Shown here piece after piece: positions 18,115 to 26,138 of a DNA stretch of 64,000 nucleotides (position 1 is the stretch's first letter; each line of letters begins with the position of its first letter). Source of the DNA: Paenibacillus psychroresistens (GTDB lineage: Bacteria; Bacillota; Bacilli; Paenibacillales; NBRC-103111); NCBI RefSeq assembly GCF_009728935.1, contig NZ_CP034235.1, forward strand, positions 7,651,501 to 7,715,500, in the 5' to 3' direction. Position numbers and translations under genes: made by a program. Below the pieces are notes generated by a model, which ran no database searches, was not told where the DNA came from, and saw nothing but the letters and a program-made list of their open reading frames with translations.

Positions 18115-19838
18115 GCGCTTTCCTCCTCAGACAGTTGTGACAAGACGATCTCGCGATAAACGGTGCTGGATTGCATCAATTCACGGTGCGACCCAATTCC
18201 AGCGATTTCACCATTGTCCAGCACAATGATCCGATCTGCTTGCATAATGGTGCTCACCCGTTGGGCTACAATCAGCATGGCTGCATCTGCGGTCTCAACC
18301 AACAACGCTGCGCGAAGCTTGGCATCCGTCTTGAAATCGAGCGCTGAAAAGCTATCGTCGAATACATAAATTTGCGGCCTGCGCACAAGTGCTCGAGCAA
18401 TCGATAGCCGCTGCTTCTGGCCACCGGATAAATTCGTTCCGCCTTGCGAAATCACAGCTTCATAGCCTTCCTTCATACCCGTGATGAATTCCTCCGCTTG
18501 CGCTACTTTGGCTGCCTGCTCCACTTCTTCCTGTGAAGCCGATTCTTTACCGAAGCGAATATTATCAGCAACTGTACCTGTGAACAAGGAAGCTTTTTGC
18601 GGAACATAACCTATCTTCGCCCTCAGACTTTCCTGACTCATCTTGCTAACCTCAGTACCATCCACGAGAATACTTCCACTGTCCGTATCATAGAAACGAA
18701 GCAGTAAATTCACGAGTGTCGATTTACCGGATCCCGTCCCTCCAATAATAGCCGTAACCTCACCAGAATTTGCGCTAAAAGTAATATTGCGAATCGCAGG
18801 CTGCTCCGCTCCCGGATAGCTGAAAGTAACATTCTTGAAATGTACGGAGCCTTTATCCGTAACTTCTTTATGATCGCTAGTCGAATCAATGATAACCGGC
18901 ATTGTACCTAGGACTTCATTAATTCGCACAGATGATGCCGAAGCACGCGGCACCATCATGAACATCATCGATACCATCGTTAGCGAGAATAGAATTTGCC
19001 CAGCATACTGGGTAAAGGCTATTAAATCACCCACCTGCATACTCCCCGAGTCTATGCGAATACTGCCAAACCACATGATAGCGACAATCGTTATATTGAG
19101 CAGAAACAGCATAATCGGGAACATAATAGACATAATTCGTGTCACTTTAATCGCCGTAACCGTCAAATCTTCGTTGGCTGATCCGAAACGCTCACGCTCA
19201 TGATCCGTACGGTTAAAGGCACGAACAACTCGTATACCGATTAAGTTCTCACGCAGCACCAGATTTAAACGATCCAATTTACCTTGCATCACCCGAAAAA
19301 GTGGAATCCCTTTAGCCGCAATCAGCACGATAACCCCAACCAGAATGGGGATAACCCCAACTAAAACTAGTGAGAGCTTAGCATCTTTGGATACCGCCAT
19401 CACAATCCCACCGACAATCATCAACGGAGCACTAAGGAACATTCGCATCATCATAAAAAACACTTGCTGCACTTGAGTAATATCATTGGTAGTACGGGTG
19501 ATTAGTGAAGCTGTTCCTATCTTGTCAAACTCTTGCAGCGAAAATCGCTCGACATGTGTGAACACCTTGCCACGCGTAATTTTACCAAAACCCGTAGCAA
19601 TCTTGGCTGAAAGGTAGCCTGCATACACATTACAGAGCATGCCCCCAGCCGCAATCAACAGCATAATACCGCCAATTCGCCAGATGTAGCCCGAATCGCC
19701 TTGAAGAATACCGACATTAACAATGTCAGCCATAAACGTCGGTAGGTACAGCTGACCAATTGTTTGCAGAAACATCAGCAGCACAACCGCAGCAATCATC
19801 CATCTGTACGGACTTGCGAACCGAAACAATTTGAACAT
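18111..19838 (-). CDS. heterodimeric ABC exporter subunit with degenerate ATPase site (YfiB-like)
   Basis: 575 residues from ATG 19838, which has AAGGAGG upstream; a longer frame begins at 19868 without one. Six membrane helices are followed by an ATPase domain with Walker A GGTGSGKST and canonical signature LSGGQKQR. Walker B ends FDDSFSALD, so Asp replaces the catalytic Glu, and the switch His is Gln (VAQRVSTI). Thus this subunit contributes the non-hydrolysing Walker B and the intact signature for its partner. It is the first gene of a two-gene operon divergent from the flavoprotein gene, preceded by TTTATGAA direct repeats. Confidence 0.9.
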   Translation of the reverse strand: MFKLFRFASPYRWMIAAVVLLMFLQTIGQLYLPTFMADIVNVGILQGDSGYIWRIGGIMLLIAAGGMLCNVYAGYLSAKIATGFGKITRGKVFTHVERFSLQEFDKIGTASLITRTTNDITQVQQVFFMMMRMFLSAPLMIVGGIVMAVSKDAKLSLVLVGVIPILVGVIVLIAAKGIPLFRVMQGKLDRLNLVLRENLIGIRVVRAFNRTDHERERFGSANEDLTVTAIKVTRIMSIMFPIMLFLLNITIVAIMWFGSIRIDSGSMQVGDLIAFTQYAGQILFSLTMVSMMFMMVPRASASSVRINEVLGTMPVIIDSTSDHKEVTDKGSVHFKNVTFSYPGAEQPAIRNITFSANSGEVTAIIGGTGSGKSTLVNLLLRFYDTDSGSILVDGTEVSKMSQESLRAKIGYVPQKASLFTGTVADNIRFGKESASQEEVEQAAKVAQAEEFITGMKEGYEAVISQGGTNLSGGQKQRLSIARALVRRPQIYVFDDSFSALDFKTDAKLRAALLVETADAAMLIVAQRVSTIMQADRIIVLDNGEIAGIGSHRELMQSSTVYREIVLSQLSEEESA

Positions 19839-19898
19839 TAGCTTTCCTCCTTGTAAGTACTCTTTCATAACTTCAGTTTGAAATAATCATACTATATT

Positions 19899-19943
19899 TT
19901 TATGAACTGTTTATGAACTTCATATAATTTGATTCTTTATGAA
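19899..19943. promoter_or_regulatory. TTTATGAAC direct repeats between divergent genes
   Basis: TTTATGAAC occurs at 19899-19907 and 19910-19918, 11 bp apart (one helical turn), and TTTATGAA again at 19936-19943. Such phased repeats suit an OmpR-type response regulator, 61-105 bp before the exporter operon start. No binding protein is identified. Confidence 0.4.
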
Positions 19944-19999
19944 ACATTACCTATAATTATATATAGTAAGCTACTAAAATTAATTGGAGGCTGACATTT

Positions 20000-20569
20000 A
20001 TGTATGAAATCGCAATTATTGGTGCAGGTCCCGCAGGCGCAAGTGCCGCAATCTTCTCTGCTAAGGCTGGTAAGAAAACTTTGGTATTCGAGAATAACAA
20101 AGGAATGACCAAGCATGCATGGTTCGAGAATCATTACGGCATACTAGAAATAGGCGGACCTGATTTAATTGAAATAGGTAAGCAGCAAGCCGTTAAATTC
20201 GGAGCCGAAATTGTAGAAGATACTGTACTGAATATCACCTCAACAGAAAATGGGCTGACGATTACTACGGAATCAGGCACATCCTATGAAGCTAAACACA
20301 TTATCTTTGCAACAGGCGCAGCAACAGATCTAGCTGTACATATAGGCTTAGCAACCAAAGACGGCACGGAGCCAAGAATTAAAACGATTATCGATGTCGA
20401 TGCTAGCGGCAAAACCAGCATTCCTGGTATTTGGGCAGCAGGCACTGTGGCAGGCGTAAGCGTACATGCGATTATTACAGCGGGCGATGGCGCAAAAGCA
20501 GCAATCAATATCATCAGTGAGCTGAACGGCTCACGTTATGTCGATCACGATATGATGAAAAAAGCTTAA
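20000..20569 (+). CDS. half-length thioredoxin-reductase-like FAD protein
   Basis: 189 residues, about 60% of a thioredoxin reductase. The FAD dinucleotide motif GAGPAG is at residues 8-13, an ATG motif occurs in IIFATGAATD, and the C-terminal FAD motif survives as GIWAAGTVAG, with Thr where Asp normally binds the FAD ribityl. The inserted NADPH domain and redox CxxC are missing altogether, so it cannot act as a normal thioredoxin reductase. The reading frame is clean with a GGAGG site, so it appears to be a real short family rather than a wreck. The partner reductase or role is unknown. Confidence 0.7.
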   Translation: MYEIAIIGAGPAGASAAIFSAKAGKKTLVFENNKGMTKHAWFENHYGILEIGGPDLIEIGKQQAVKFGAEIVEDTVLNITSTENGLTITTESGTSYEAKHIIFATGAATDLAVHIGLATKDGTEPRIKTIIDVDASGKTSIPGIWAAGTVAGVSVHAIITAGDGAKAAINIISELNGSRYVDHDMMKKA

Positions 20570-20591
20570 TTCATCCTTGCCATCACAAATA

Positions 20592-20630
20592 AAAACCAGT
20601 CCAAACACTAATTGTGTCGGGCTGGTTTTA
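20592..20630. terminator. bidirectional terminator
   Basis: AAAACCAG-CC-AACAC, loop, GTGT-GG-CTGGTTTTATTATTTATTT. It serves the flavoprotein gene and the converging SRPBCC gene. Confidence 0.85.
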
Positions 20631-20645
20631 TTATTTATTTATCGC

Positions 20646-21140
20646 TCACTCAAATGTAGCCAAATATGCTTCAAGCTGATCGAACGTTCCGGTGAAGCCT
20701 TGATTCATACTATCGAACATACCACTATAGAAGCTGCGCTCTTCCTCACTTGCATTAATGGGTCCACCACGTAATGTTAGTGTCGTTTGGCCTTCATTTT
20801 CAGTGAGGGTTAGCGTATTCTTGATTTCCAATGGGATTTTACCTTCGAATGGGGCTGGAACTATATTGCCCTCTGGATCCGAAAAAGAATTGACGAATAC
20901 AATTTTTTCTGGCGCTACGATTTCATGATAGACAAACTTACCCCACATTTCGAAGCCATCTGGAGCACGCATGCAATAATGGAATATGCCGCCTGGACGG
21001 AAATCCAGCTTAGAGGATTCCAATGCAAAGCCTGTTGGCCCCCACCATTTTTTGAAATGCTCAAGCTCTGACCATACCTTGAACATTAATTCCCGCGAAG
21101 CTTTGAAAGTACGTGATATGACAAACTCGTTTTCAGGCAT
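20646..21140 (-). CDS. SRPBCC/AHSA1 domain protein
   Basis: 164 residues of the START-like hydrophobic-ligand fold, with the opening FVISRTFKASRELMFKVWSE, then FKKWWGPTGF and the end QGFTGTFDQLEAYL, all typical of the Aha1-like (AHSA1) family. Bacterial members are thought to bind small hydrophobic ligands; function unproven. The ArsR-type regulator gene ends two bases before this start. This ArsR-AHSA1 pairing is very common in Bacillota, and the regulator probably controls both genes. Confidence 0.9.
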   Translation of the reverse strand: MPENEFVISRTFKASRELMFKVWSELEHFKKWWGPTGFALESSKLDFRPGGIFHYCMRAPDGFEMWGKFVYHEIVAPEKIVFVNSFSDPEGNIVPAPFEGKIPLEIKNTLTLTENEGQTTLTLRGGPINASEEERSFYSGMFDSMNQGFTGTFDQLEAYLATFE

Positions 21141-21142
21141 TT

Positions 21143-21484
21143 TTATTCCTCCGATTTAGTTTTTTCCTTTTCTTGATCTTGCAATAGACGTAAATAATTA
21201 TCGAGATTATCGAATTTCTCTTCCCAAATACGGCGGAAGGTCTCCAACCAAGTATCTAGCTCCTTAAGAGATTGAGGCCTTAATTTGTAGATTCGTTTAT
21301 TTGCCATTGGCTGCATCTCAACAAGCCCCGCATCACTAAGGAACCGCAGATGCTTAGAGGTTTGGGGCTGTTTAAGCTCAAGTCGTTCAGCAATTAGACC
21401 TACAGTCAACGGTCCATCACGCAATAGTTCAACAATATCTAATCTGTTGGGTTCGGCAAGAGCACTGAAAGTCATTACATTCAT
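21143..21484 (-). CDS. ArsR family winged-helix regulator paired with the SRPBCC gene
   Basis: 113 residues from ATG 21484, chosen for AAGGGTGAT upstream; a longer frame from 21550 has none. The helix-turn-helix segment is LTVGLIAERLELKQPQTSKH, followed by the wing LVEMQPMANKRIYKLR. No metal-binding Cys pair (CxC) is present, so it is unlikely to be a metal sensor. It likely autoregulates the two-gene operon. Confidence 0.9.
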   Translation of the reverse strand: MNVMTFSALAEPNRLDIVELLRDGPLTVGLIAERLELKQPQTSKHLRFLSDAGLVEMQPMANKRIYKLRPQSLKELDTWLETFRRIWEEKFDNLDNYLRLLQDQEKEKTKSEE

Positions 21485-21569
21485 AAGATCACCCTTTTCC
21501 TGAAACAGATTCTCACTATTAATATACCTAAACTGGAATATGTCTGTCAAGGAATATACTTTATAATTA

Positions 21570-21617
21570 TAAAATAAAACCTTCTCGGAAGTTAATCGAG
21601 ATTAACTTTGGAGAAGG
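21570..21617 (-). terminator. terminator of the small membrane protein gene
   Basis: Near-perfect stem CCTTCTC-AAGTTAAT / ATTAACTT-GAGAAGG with a CGAG loop, followed on the minus strand by TTTTATTTTAT. Confidence 0.88.
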
Positions 21618-21637
21618 GATATTTACACTCGCTATTC

Positions 21638-21763
21638 TCAAGATATTTCTTCTGGCTCTTCCCATTTTTTCGAGTAAGCTTTGTTAATTATATATATGGC
21701 AATCCACGATATTATGAAAATTGTAATAGCCGAAACGACCCAAACCCATCCAGGTACTCCCAT
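21638..21763 (-). CDS. 41-residue single-pass membrane protein (possibly YtzI-like)
   Basis: The ATG at 21763 has a strong AAGGAGG site and the gene ends just before a strong terminator, so the short frame is very likely expressed. Residues 6-29 form one hydrophobic helix (WVWVVSAITIFIISWIAIYI), followed by a charged tail NKAYSKKWEEPEE. The layout recalls the small Bacillus protein YtzI, but the similarity is weak and by memory. No function can be assigned. Confidence 0.7.
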   Translation of the reverse strand: MGVPGWVWVVSAITIFIISWIAIYIINKAYSKKWEEPEEIS

Positions 21764-21988
21764 TATATTTCCCTCCTTGTACTTACGATTAAAGCTTACC
21801 ACATTCACCTGCGTTTCTACGGGGCTATTTCTGTACAATTTCCGAACAAAAAAATATTTAACTATTTATCCGTTTGACATCCCCTTGACATAAACATGAA
21901 TTATGATAAAAGGTAACGATAGAGCAATCAGCTAGTTTGCGTTATACTAAGAGACATATTCTGGGTCCTATCCCTTGGAGGAACAAGC

Positions 21989-22678
21989 ATGAAAACCATT
22001 TTAATAGTTGAAGATGAGCCTGCGATTTCTCGTGTGCTGGCTGCTTATCTACGAAAAGCAGAATATGCTTGTGAAATATGTGCGGATGGGGGCTTAGCTG
22101 TCAAGAAATTTGAAGAGCTTCAGCCAACGCTTGTACTGCTAGATGTCATGCTGCCAAGCTTGAATGGCTGGGAAGTGCTAGCTGAGATTCGCCGTAAAAG
22201 CGCTTGCCCCGTCATCCTGTTAACTGCTCGCGGTGATATCCAAGATAGGCTTACCGGCTTAGACAATGGAGCTGATGATTACATCACTAAACCTTTTATT
22301 CCAGATGAGGTTGTGGCAAGAGTTAATGCGGTTTTACGCAGACCTGTCCAATCCTTAGTGGCTTCTGGACAAAAATATTTTGGAAGCTTAAAAATTGATT
22401 TTAAAGCTCGCGAGGTTTTCTTAAATGGTGCCAGCTTAACGATCACTCCCAAGGACATCGCATTGCTTTTATTCTTAGCAGAAAACCCCAACCAATTATT
22501 TCATAGAGAACAGCTAATAGAGAAAGTCTGGGGAATCGATTATGAAGGCAGTGACCGTGCCGTGGATTTAGCGATCAAACGGCTGCGCAAATCGATGCTG
22601 CACTGGCCTCCGGAAGAAGGAGAAATCCGCACATTACGGGGAACGGGGTATCAGTTCTATGTCAACAAAGACAATTAA
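21989..22678 (+). CDS. OmpR/PhoB family response regulator
   Basis: 229 residues. The receiver domain occupies 1-118 with acidic pocket Glu8-Asp9, phospho-acceptor Asp52 in LLDVMLP, Thr78-like switch in LLTARG and Lys in ITKPF. A winged-helix output domain covers 130-226. TTGGAGG lies before the ATG. It overlaps the histidine kinase gene by 20 bases, so both are made from one transcript. The target genes are unknown; the TTTATGAAC repeats 2 kb away are of a type this class binds, but no link is shown. Confidence 0.93.
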   Translation: MKTILIVEDEPAISRVLAAYLRKAEYACEICADGGLAVKKFEELQPTLVLLDVMLPSLNGWEVLAEIRRKSACPVILLTARGDIQDRLTGLDNGADDYITKPFIPDEVVARVNAVLRRPVQSLVASGQKYFGSLKIDFKAREVFLNGASLTITPKDIALLLFLAENPNQLFHREQLIEKVWGIDYEGSDRAVDLAIKRLRKSMLHWPPEEGEIRTLRGTGYQFYVNKDN

Positions 22679-24056
22679 TCGCCCCTCCATGCTAAGACAT
22701 TGGACTTATCGTTATGTGATCATTTTGTGCATTGGGCTGCTATCAATTGGTCTGCTATCCTTTCTCTGGGTAAGACATTCAACGGTTCAGAATCGCCTGC
22801 AGCTGATGCAGCTGCTAGCTCAAGAGTTAGCTGAAAAGGTTACCTCTCCAGAAGGCTCCATAAAGCTGCCCAATAATTTCGGCGATTTAATTGATAGCCG
22901 ACAGCGATTTTATCACATACCCGATCATGTCTCTGTAATCATTAAAAACAACAGCAATCAAATGATTTATAGCCAGTCCAATCAACCAAACATTGCGGAT
23001 CCTCAAGGCGATAAGCCAGCTCAGCCCGAACCTCCTAAGGCTGCCCAATATACAGTTTCAGAGCCTATTCTCTATCAAGACACAACGATTGGCACGATAA
23101 CAATAGGCCAGACCAAGAAGGCTATTACCAAAATTAATCAAGAGTCTCGCTTGCTTGCCTTACTATTAGGCGGCATAGGATTACTCGGCTGGCTGGTCAT
23201 TTATCTTATCCTGCAAAAGCTAACAAGACCCATTCGAGATATTGCCGAAGCTGCTAAGAAAATTGAAGCTGGCGATTACAATATTGAGCTGCAAAATACC
23301 GTCAAAGAAAAAGAAATCTATGAGTTGCTCGTTTCCTTTCGCGGGATGGCCGTGCGGCTGGAACAGCTGGAGGACTTGCGTACAGAGCTTTTGGCTGGAG
23401 TCACGCATGAGCTGAAGACACCGATTGCCTCGATTAATGGTTTGATCCATGCCGTTCGGGACAAGATAGTTACTGGAACCGAAGCCGAGGAGTTTCTCGA
23501 CATCTCAATAAAAGAAACCGAACGACTGCAGCAAATGGTTATCGCTTTATTGGACTTCAATTCGTTCGCCTCTGGCAAGATTAATGTAGAGCAGATTCAG
23601 TTTGATCTAGGCAAGCTGCTTAAAGAGATCACTTATCAGTGGAGCTTGCTCTATCAAGATGAGAACCTAGATCTGATTACAGAGCTTCCGCCGCAACCAC
23701 TTTTTGCTTATGGAGACCCTAGTCGAATTCAGCAAATTATCGTCAATCTACTGAACAATAGCCGCCAAGCCCTATCTGGACAGAATCAAGAACAGATCAA
23801 AGTCACCCTGCTTACGCAATCTAGCACAATGCTGGCCATTCATGTTACGGATACTGGAAAAGGCATTCCAATCGAAGAGCAGAAGAATATTTTCGAGCGC
23901 TATTTTCGCGGCGGTAACAAGAAGCTTGCTGTTCATGGACTAGGGCTTGGCCTTACATTTAGCAGCATGCTGGCCAATGCTTTGAATGGGAAGCTTTCAT
24001 TAGTAGAAAGCTCTCCCCAAGGAACAACCTTTGAGCTCCTTCTGCCTCGGATATAA
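22659..24056 (+). CDS. membrane sensor histidine kinase, partner of the OmpR-type regulator
   Basis: 465 residues. Membrane helices at about 17-37 and 168-188 enclose a 130-residue extracytoplasmic sensor containing a Pro-rich stretch (PQGDKPAQPEPPKAAQ). A HAMP linker follows (about 190-240), then the HisKA box AGVTHELKTPIAS with His near 249 and the ATPase domain with N box NLLNNSRQAL, DTGKGIP, ERYFRGG and GLGLGL. It autophosphorylates and passes phosphate to the upstream-encoded regulator. The signal is not predictable. Confidence 0.93.
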   Translation: MSTKTINRPSMLRHWTYRYVIILCIGLLSIGLLSFLWVRHSTVQNRLQLMQLLAQELAEKVTSPEGSIKLPNNFGDLIDSRQRFYHIPDHVSVIIKNNSNQMIYSQSNQPNIADPQGDKPAQPEPPKAAQYTVSEPILYQDTTIGTITIGQTKKAITKINQESRLLALLLGGIGLLGWLVIYLILQKLTRPIRDIAEAAKKIEAGDYNIELQNTVKEKEIYELLVSFRGMAVRLEQLEDLRTELLAGVTHELKTPIASINGLIHAVRDKIVTGTEAEEFLDISIKETERLQQMVIALLDFNSFASGKINVEQIQFDLGKLLKEITYQWSLLYQDENLDLITELPPQPLFAYGDPSRIQQIIVNLLNNSRQALSGQNQEQIKVTLLTQSSTMLAIHVTDTGKGIPIEEQKNIFERYFRGGNKKLAVHGLGLGLTFSSMLANALNGKLSLVESSPQGTTFELLLPRI

Positions 24057-24066
24057 AACAAAAAAG

Positions 24067-24104
24067 TGCCGCTTACCTCATTAAAGAGATAAGCGGCATT
24101 TATT
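24067..24104 (+). terminator. terminator of the two-component operon
   Basis: TGCCGCTTA-CTC, ATTAAA loop, GAG-TAAGCGGCA, then TTTATTT. It could also help end the converging SLH gene. Confidence 0.8.
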
Positions 24105-24112
24105 TGCTGTTA

Positions 24113-24142
24113 GTTTCTGTTTCTGTTTCTGTTTCTGTTTCT
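24113..24142. repeat. five tandem GTTTCT hexamers
   Basis: Exactly five head-to-tail copies of GTTTCT end one base before the stop codon of the SLH gene. As a simple repeat it is prone to slippage, but lying outside the coding frame it should not alter the protein. Confidence 0.9.
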
Positions 24143-24143
24143 A

Positions 24144-25109
24144 TTATCTGTTAGCTTCAGGAAGTGATTCAGTGGTTACTTGCCCTTTAATCCCTTCAAA
24201 TGAAGGCTCTGATGTTACTGTATATTTCGATGAAATATACGTTTCAGCCTTAGCTTCTGTAAGCATCTCTGCATACATTTTATCTGGATCTGGTTCAACC
24301 ATTGAATAAGTAACAACGGCATGGCCATCTTGTGCAAAACGAATGCTGTTAATCACAATACCATACCCTGCATTTGGCTTTTCACCACGAGATAAGGTTA
24401 CTTTATTTACATCGTCGCTTATTTTATCAATTTTAACTGTTACCTGTTCAGTTGGCGCTGGTGTTGGAGCTGGTGCAGCTTCATGTGTTTCTAGAAAACG
24501 AACGGTGTTGTAAACCCAAGTTGCAGCTTGTCCACGAGTAACCTCGCCTTTAGGTTCGAAATTCCCTTTCTTATCTAGCTCAGCAATTTTATATAGTACC
24601 ATTCTTTGCAAGCTGCCTTGCAGATCCGGGGTAATTTGCGCTTCATCATTGAATTGAATAAACATTTTCACGGTAGGGAAGCTACCCTTCTTTTCCAATG
24701 CACGTACTAACAAATCCCCGAATTGCTCACGTGTTATAACTGCATTCGGATTTACATCCGCTGGAATTTCCAAGCCACTGTATTTAGCAATAACAAATGC
24801 ATTTGCATACCAAGAATCATTGGAAACATTCGTGTACGTATCGGATGCTAAAGGTTGTTTAATAAAACGCATAGTATCTAAATTAAAATCCAAGCCTTTA
24901 ACTATCATTTGAACGCTTTGTGCGTAAGTAATTTTACCTTTAGGTGCGAAGTGAAGCTTATCTATTCCGCTTACGATTCCACGATCCTTAAGAAGGTCAA
25001 TCGCTACTTTTTGAGAATCGTCAACGTCGGTAAATGATGCGAATGCTGTCCCGAATGACAAGCTACCTACAAGTACAGTTGTTAGAGCTACTGATATAAT
25101 TTTTTTCAT
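24144..25109 (-). CDS. SLH-domain surface protein with C-terminal PrcB-like domain
   Basis: 321 residues with signal peptide (cleavage about 24, AFASF). Three S-layer-homology modules span about 25-210 (FTDVDDSQKVAIDLLKDRGI; SWYANAFVIAKYSGLEI; VLYKIAELDKKGNFEPKGEVTRGQAATWVY), which normally bind pyruvylated secondary cell-wall polymer. A Pro-rich linker (APAPTPAPTE) leads to a domain with SRGEKPNAGYGIVINSI and YSMVEPDPDKM, the PrcB C-terminal pattern. The result is a wall-attached protein that may display a protease-accessory-like domain. It is monocistronic and converges on the kinase gene. Confidence 0.88.
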   Translation of the reverse strand: MKKIISVALTTVLVGSLSFGTAFASFTDVDDSQKVAIDLLKDRGIVSGIDKLHFAPKGKITYAQSVQMIVKGLDFNLDTMRFIKQPLASDTYTNVSNDSWYANAFVIAKYSGLEIPADVNPNAVITREQFGDLLVRALEKKGSFPTVKMFIQFNDEAQITPDLQGSLQRMVLYKIAELDKKGNFEPKGEVTRGQAATWVYNTVRFLETHEAAPAPTPAPTEQVTVKIDKISDDVNKVTLSRGEKPNAGYGIVINSIRFAQDGHAVVTYSMVEPDPDKMYAEMLTEAKAETYISSKYTVTSEPSFEGIKGQVTTESLPEANR

Positions 25110-25347
25110 TTTAGTTAATCTCCTTTTGTCTGTTTAAGTTAGTGTACTGCTCCTCTAGAGTTAACCTTTAAACGGCACTTCCCTAGAAAAGGTTGCACTT
25201 ATTGTTTAAAAATAAATAATAATAGAATCGAGATAGCTAGATTGGCCTTCCATCGCACCTTGTCTTAGTGCATACATAAATGTAATAATGATTACGTAAC
25301 TGTAATTATTTAGTAGAATTTTAGCTAATCTATTAAAAGGAGCACCT
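25110..25347. other. divergent intergenic region with inverted repeat
   Basis: This non-coding stretch separates the SLH gene from the ABC-2 operon. ATTAC-N6-GTAAT at 25291-25306 lies about 45 bp before the ABC gene, and TGTAAT recurs on both sides. It might be an operator; no confident promoter was identified. Confidence 0.3.
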
Positions 25348-26136
25348 ATGAATTCCAAAAACGAGCTAGTCATTTCTATTAACGGATTGCGCATGATGTA
25401 TGGTGATACTTATGTTCTACGAGGGATCGATTTGGACGTGCATCAAGGGGAAATAATCGGCTATATTGGTCCAAATGGCGCTGGAAAAAGCACTACGATT
25501 AAAGCTATGCTCGGTTTGGTTGAAGGATATTCAGGTGAAATTCGGATATTCGGGAGCGACATCTCAAACGGGGATATTAGTTACAAAAGCAGAATTGGGT
25601 ATGTTCCGGAAACAGCCGAGCTATATGATGCCCTTACAGCAAGTGAGTATTTGACCTTTATTGGTAATTTGTATGGGCTTAGTGATGAGCAAGCAGAATG
25701 GAAAGCCAAGCGTTTGATAGATTTGTTCGGTTTATCTGATGTCTATCAATCTCGCATATCCTCCTATTCCAAAGGTATGAAACAAAAGGTATTGCTTGTT
25801 TCCAGCTTGCTGCATAACCCGGATGTCTTATTTCTAGATGAGCCCCTCAGTGGTCTCGACGCCAATAGTGTGATAGTAGTCAAAGAAATTCTAGCCCAGC
25901 TAGCCCGTCAAGGTAAAACGATCTTTTATTCGTCGCATATCATGGATGTCGTGGAGAAAATCAGCAATCGCATCATCCTGCTGGATGGCGGGGAGATTAT
26001 TGCCGATGGCAGCTTCGCTGAGCTTAAAGAAAAATCACAGGTTGGCTCGCTGGAAGCTATTTTTAATCAACTCACTGGTTTTCACGAACATCAGAACATT
26101 GCTAAACAATTCGTTTCTATTGTTCAAGAGGTGTAA
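25348..26136 (+). CDS. ABC-2 type transporter ATP-binding protein
   Basis: 262 residues with AAAGGAG before the ATG. Walker A GPNGAGKSTT, signature SSYSKGMKQKV (the SxG variant common in ABC-2/EcsA-like exporters), Walker B VLFLDEPLSGLD and switch SSHIMDV are all intact. It powers the membrane protein encoded two bases downstream. The pair resembles Bacillus YthP/YthQ or Ecs-type exporters; the substrate is unknown. Confidence 0.93.
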   Translation: MNSKNELVISINGLRMMYGDTYVLRGIDLDVHQGEIIGYIGPNGAGKSTTIKAMLGLVEGYSGEIRIFGSDISNGDISYKSRIGYVPETAELYDALTASEYLTFIGNLYGLSDEQAEWKAKRLIDLFGLSDVYQSRISSYSKGMKQKVLLVSSLLHNPDVLFLDEPLSGLDANSVIVVKEILAQLARQGKTIFYSSHIMDVVEKISNRIILLDGGEIIADGSFAELKEKSQVGSLEAIFNQLTGFHEHQNIAKQFVSIVQEV

Positions 26137-26138
26137 AC

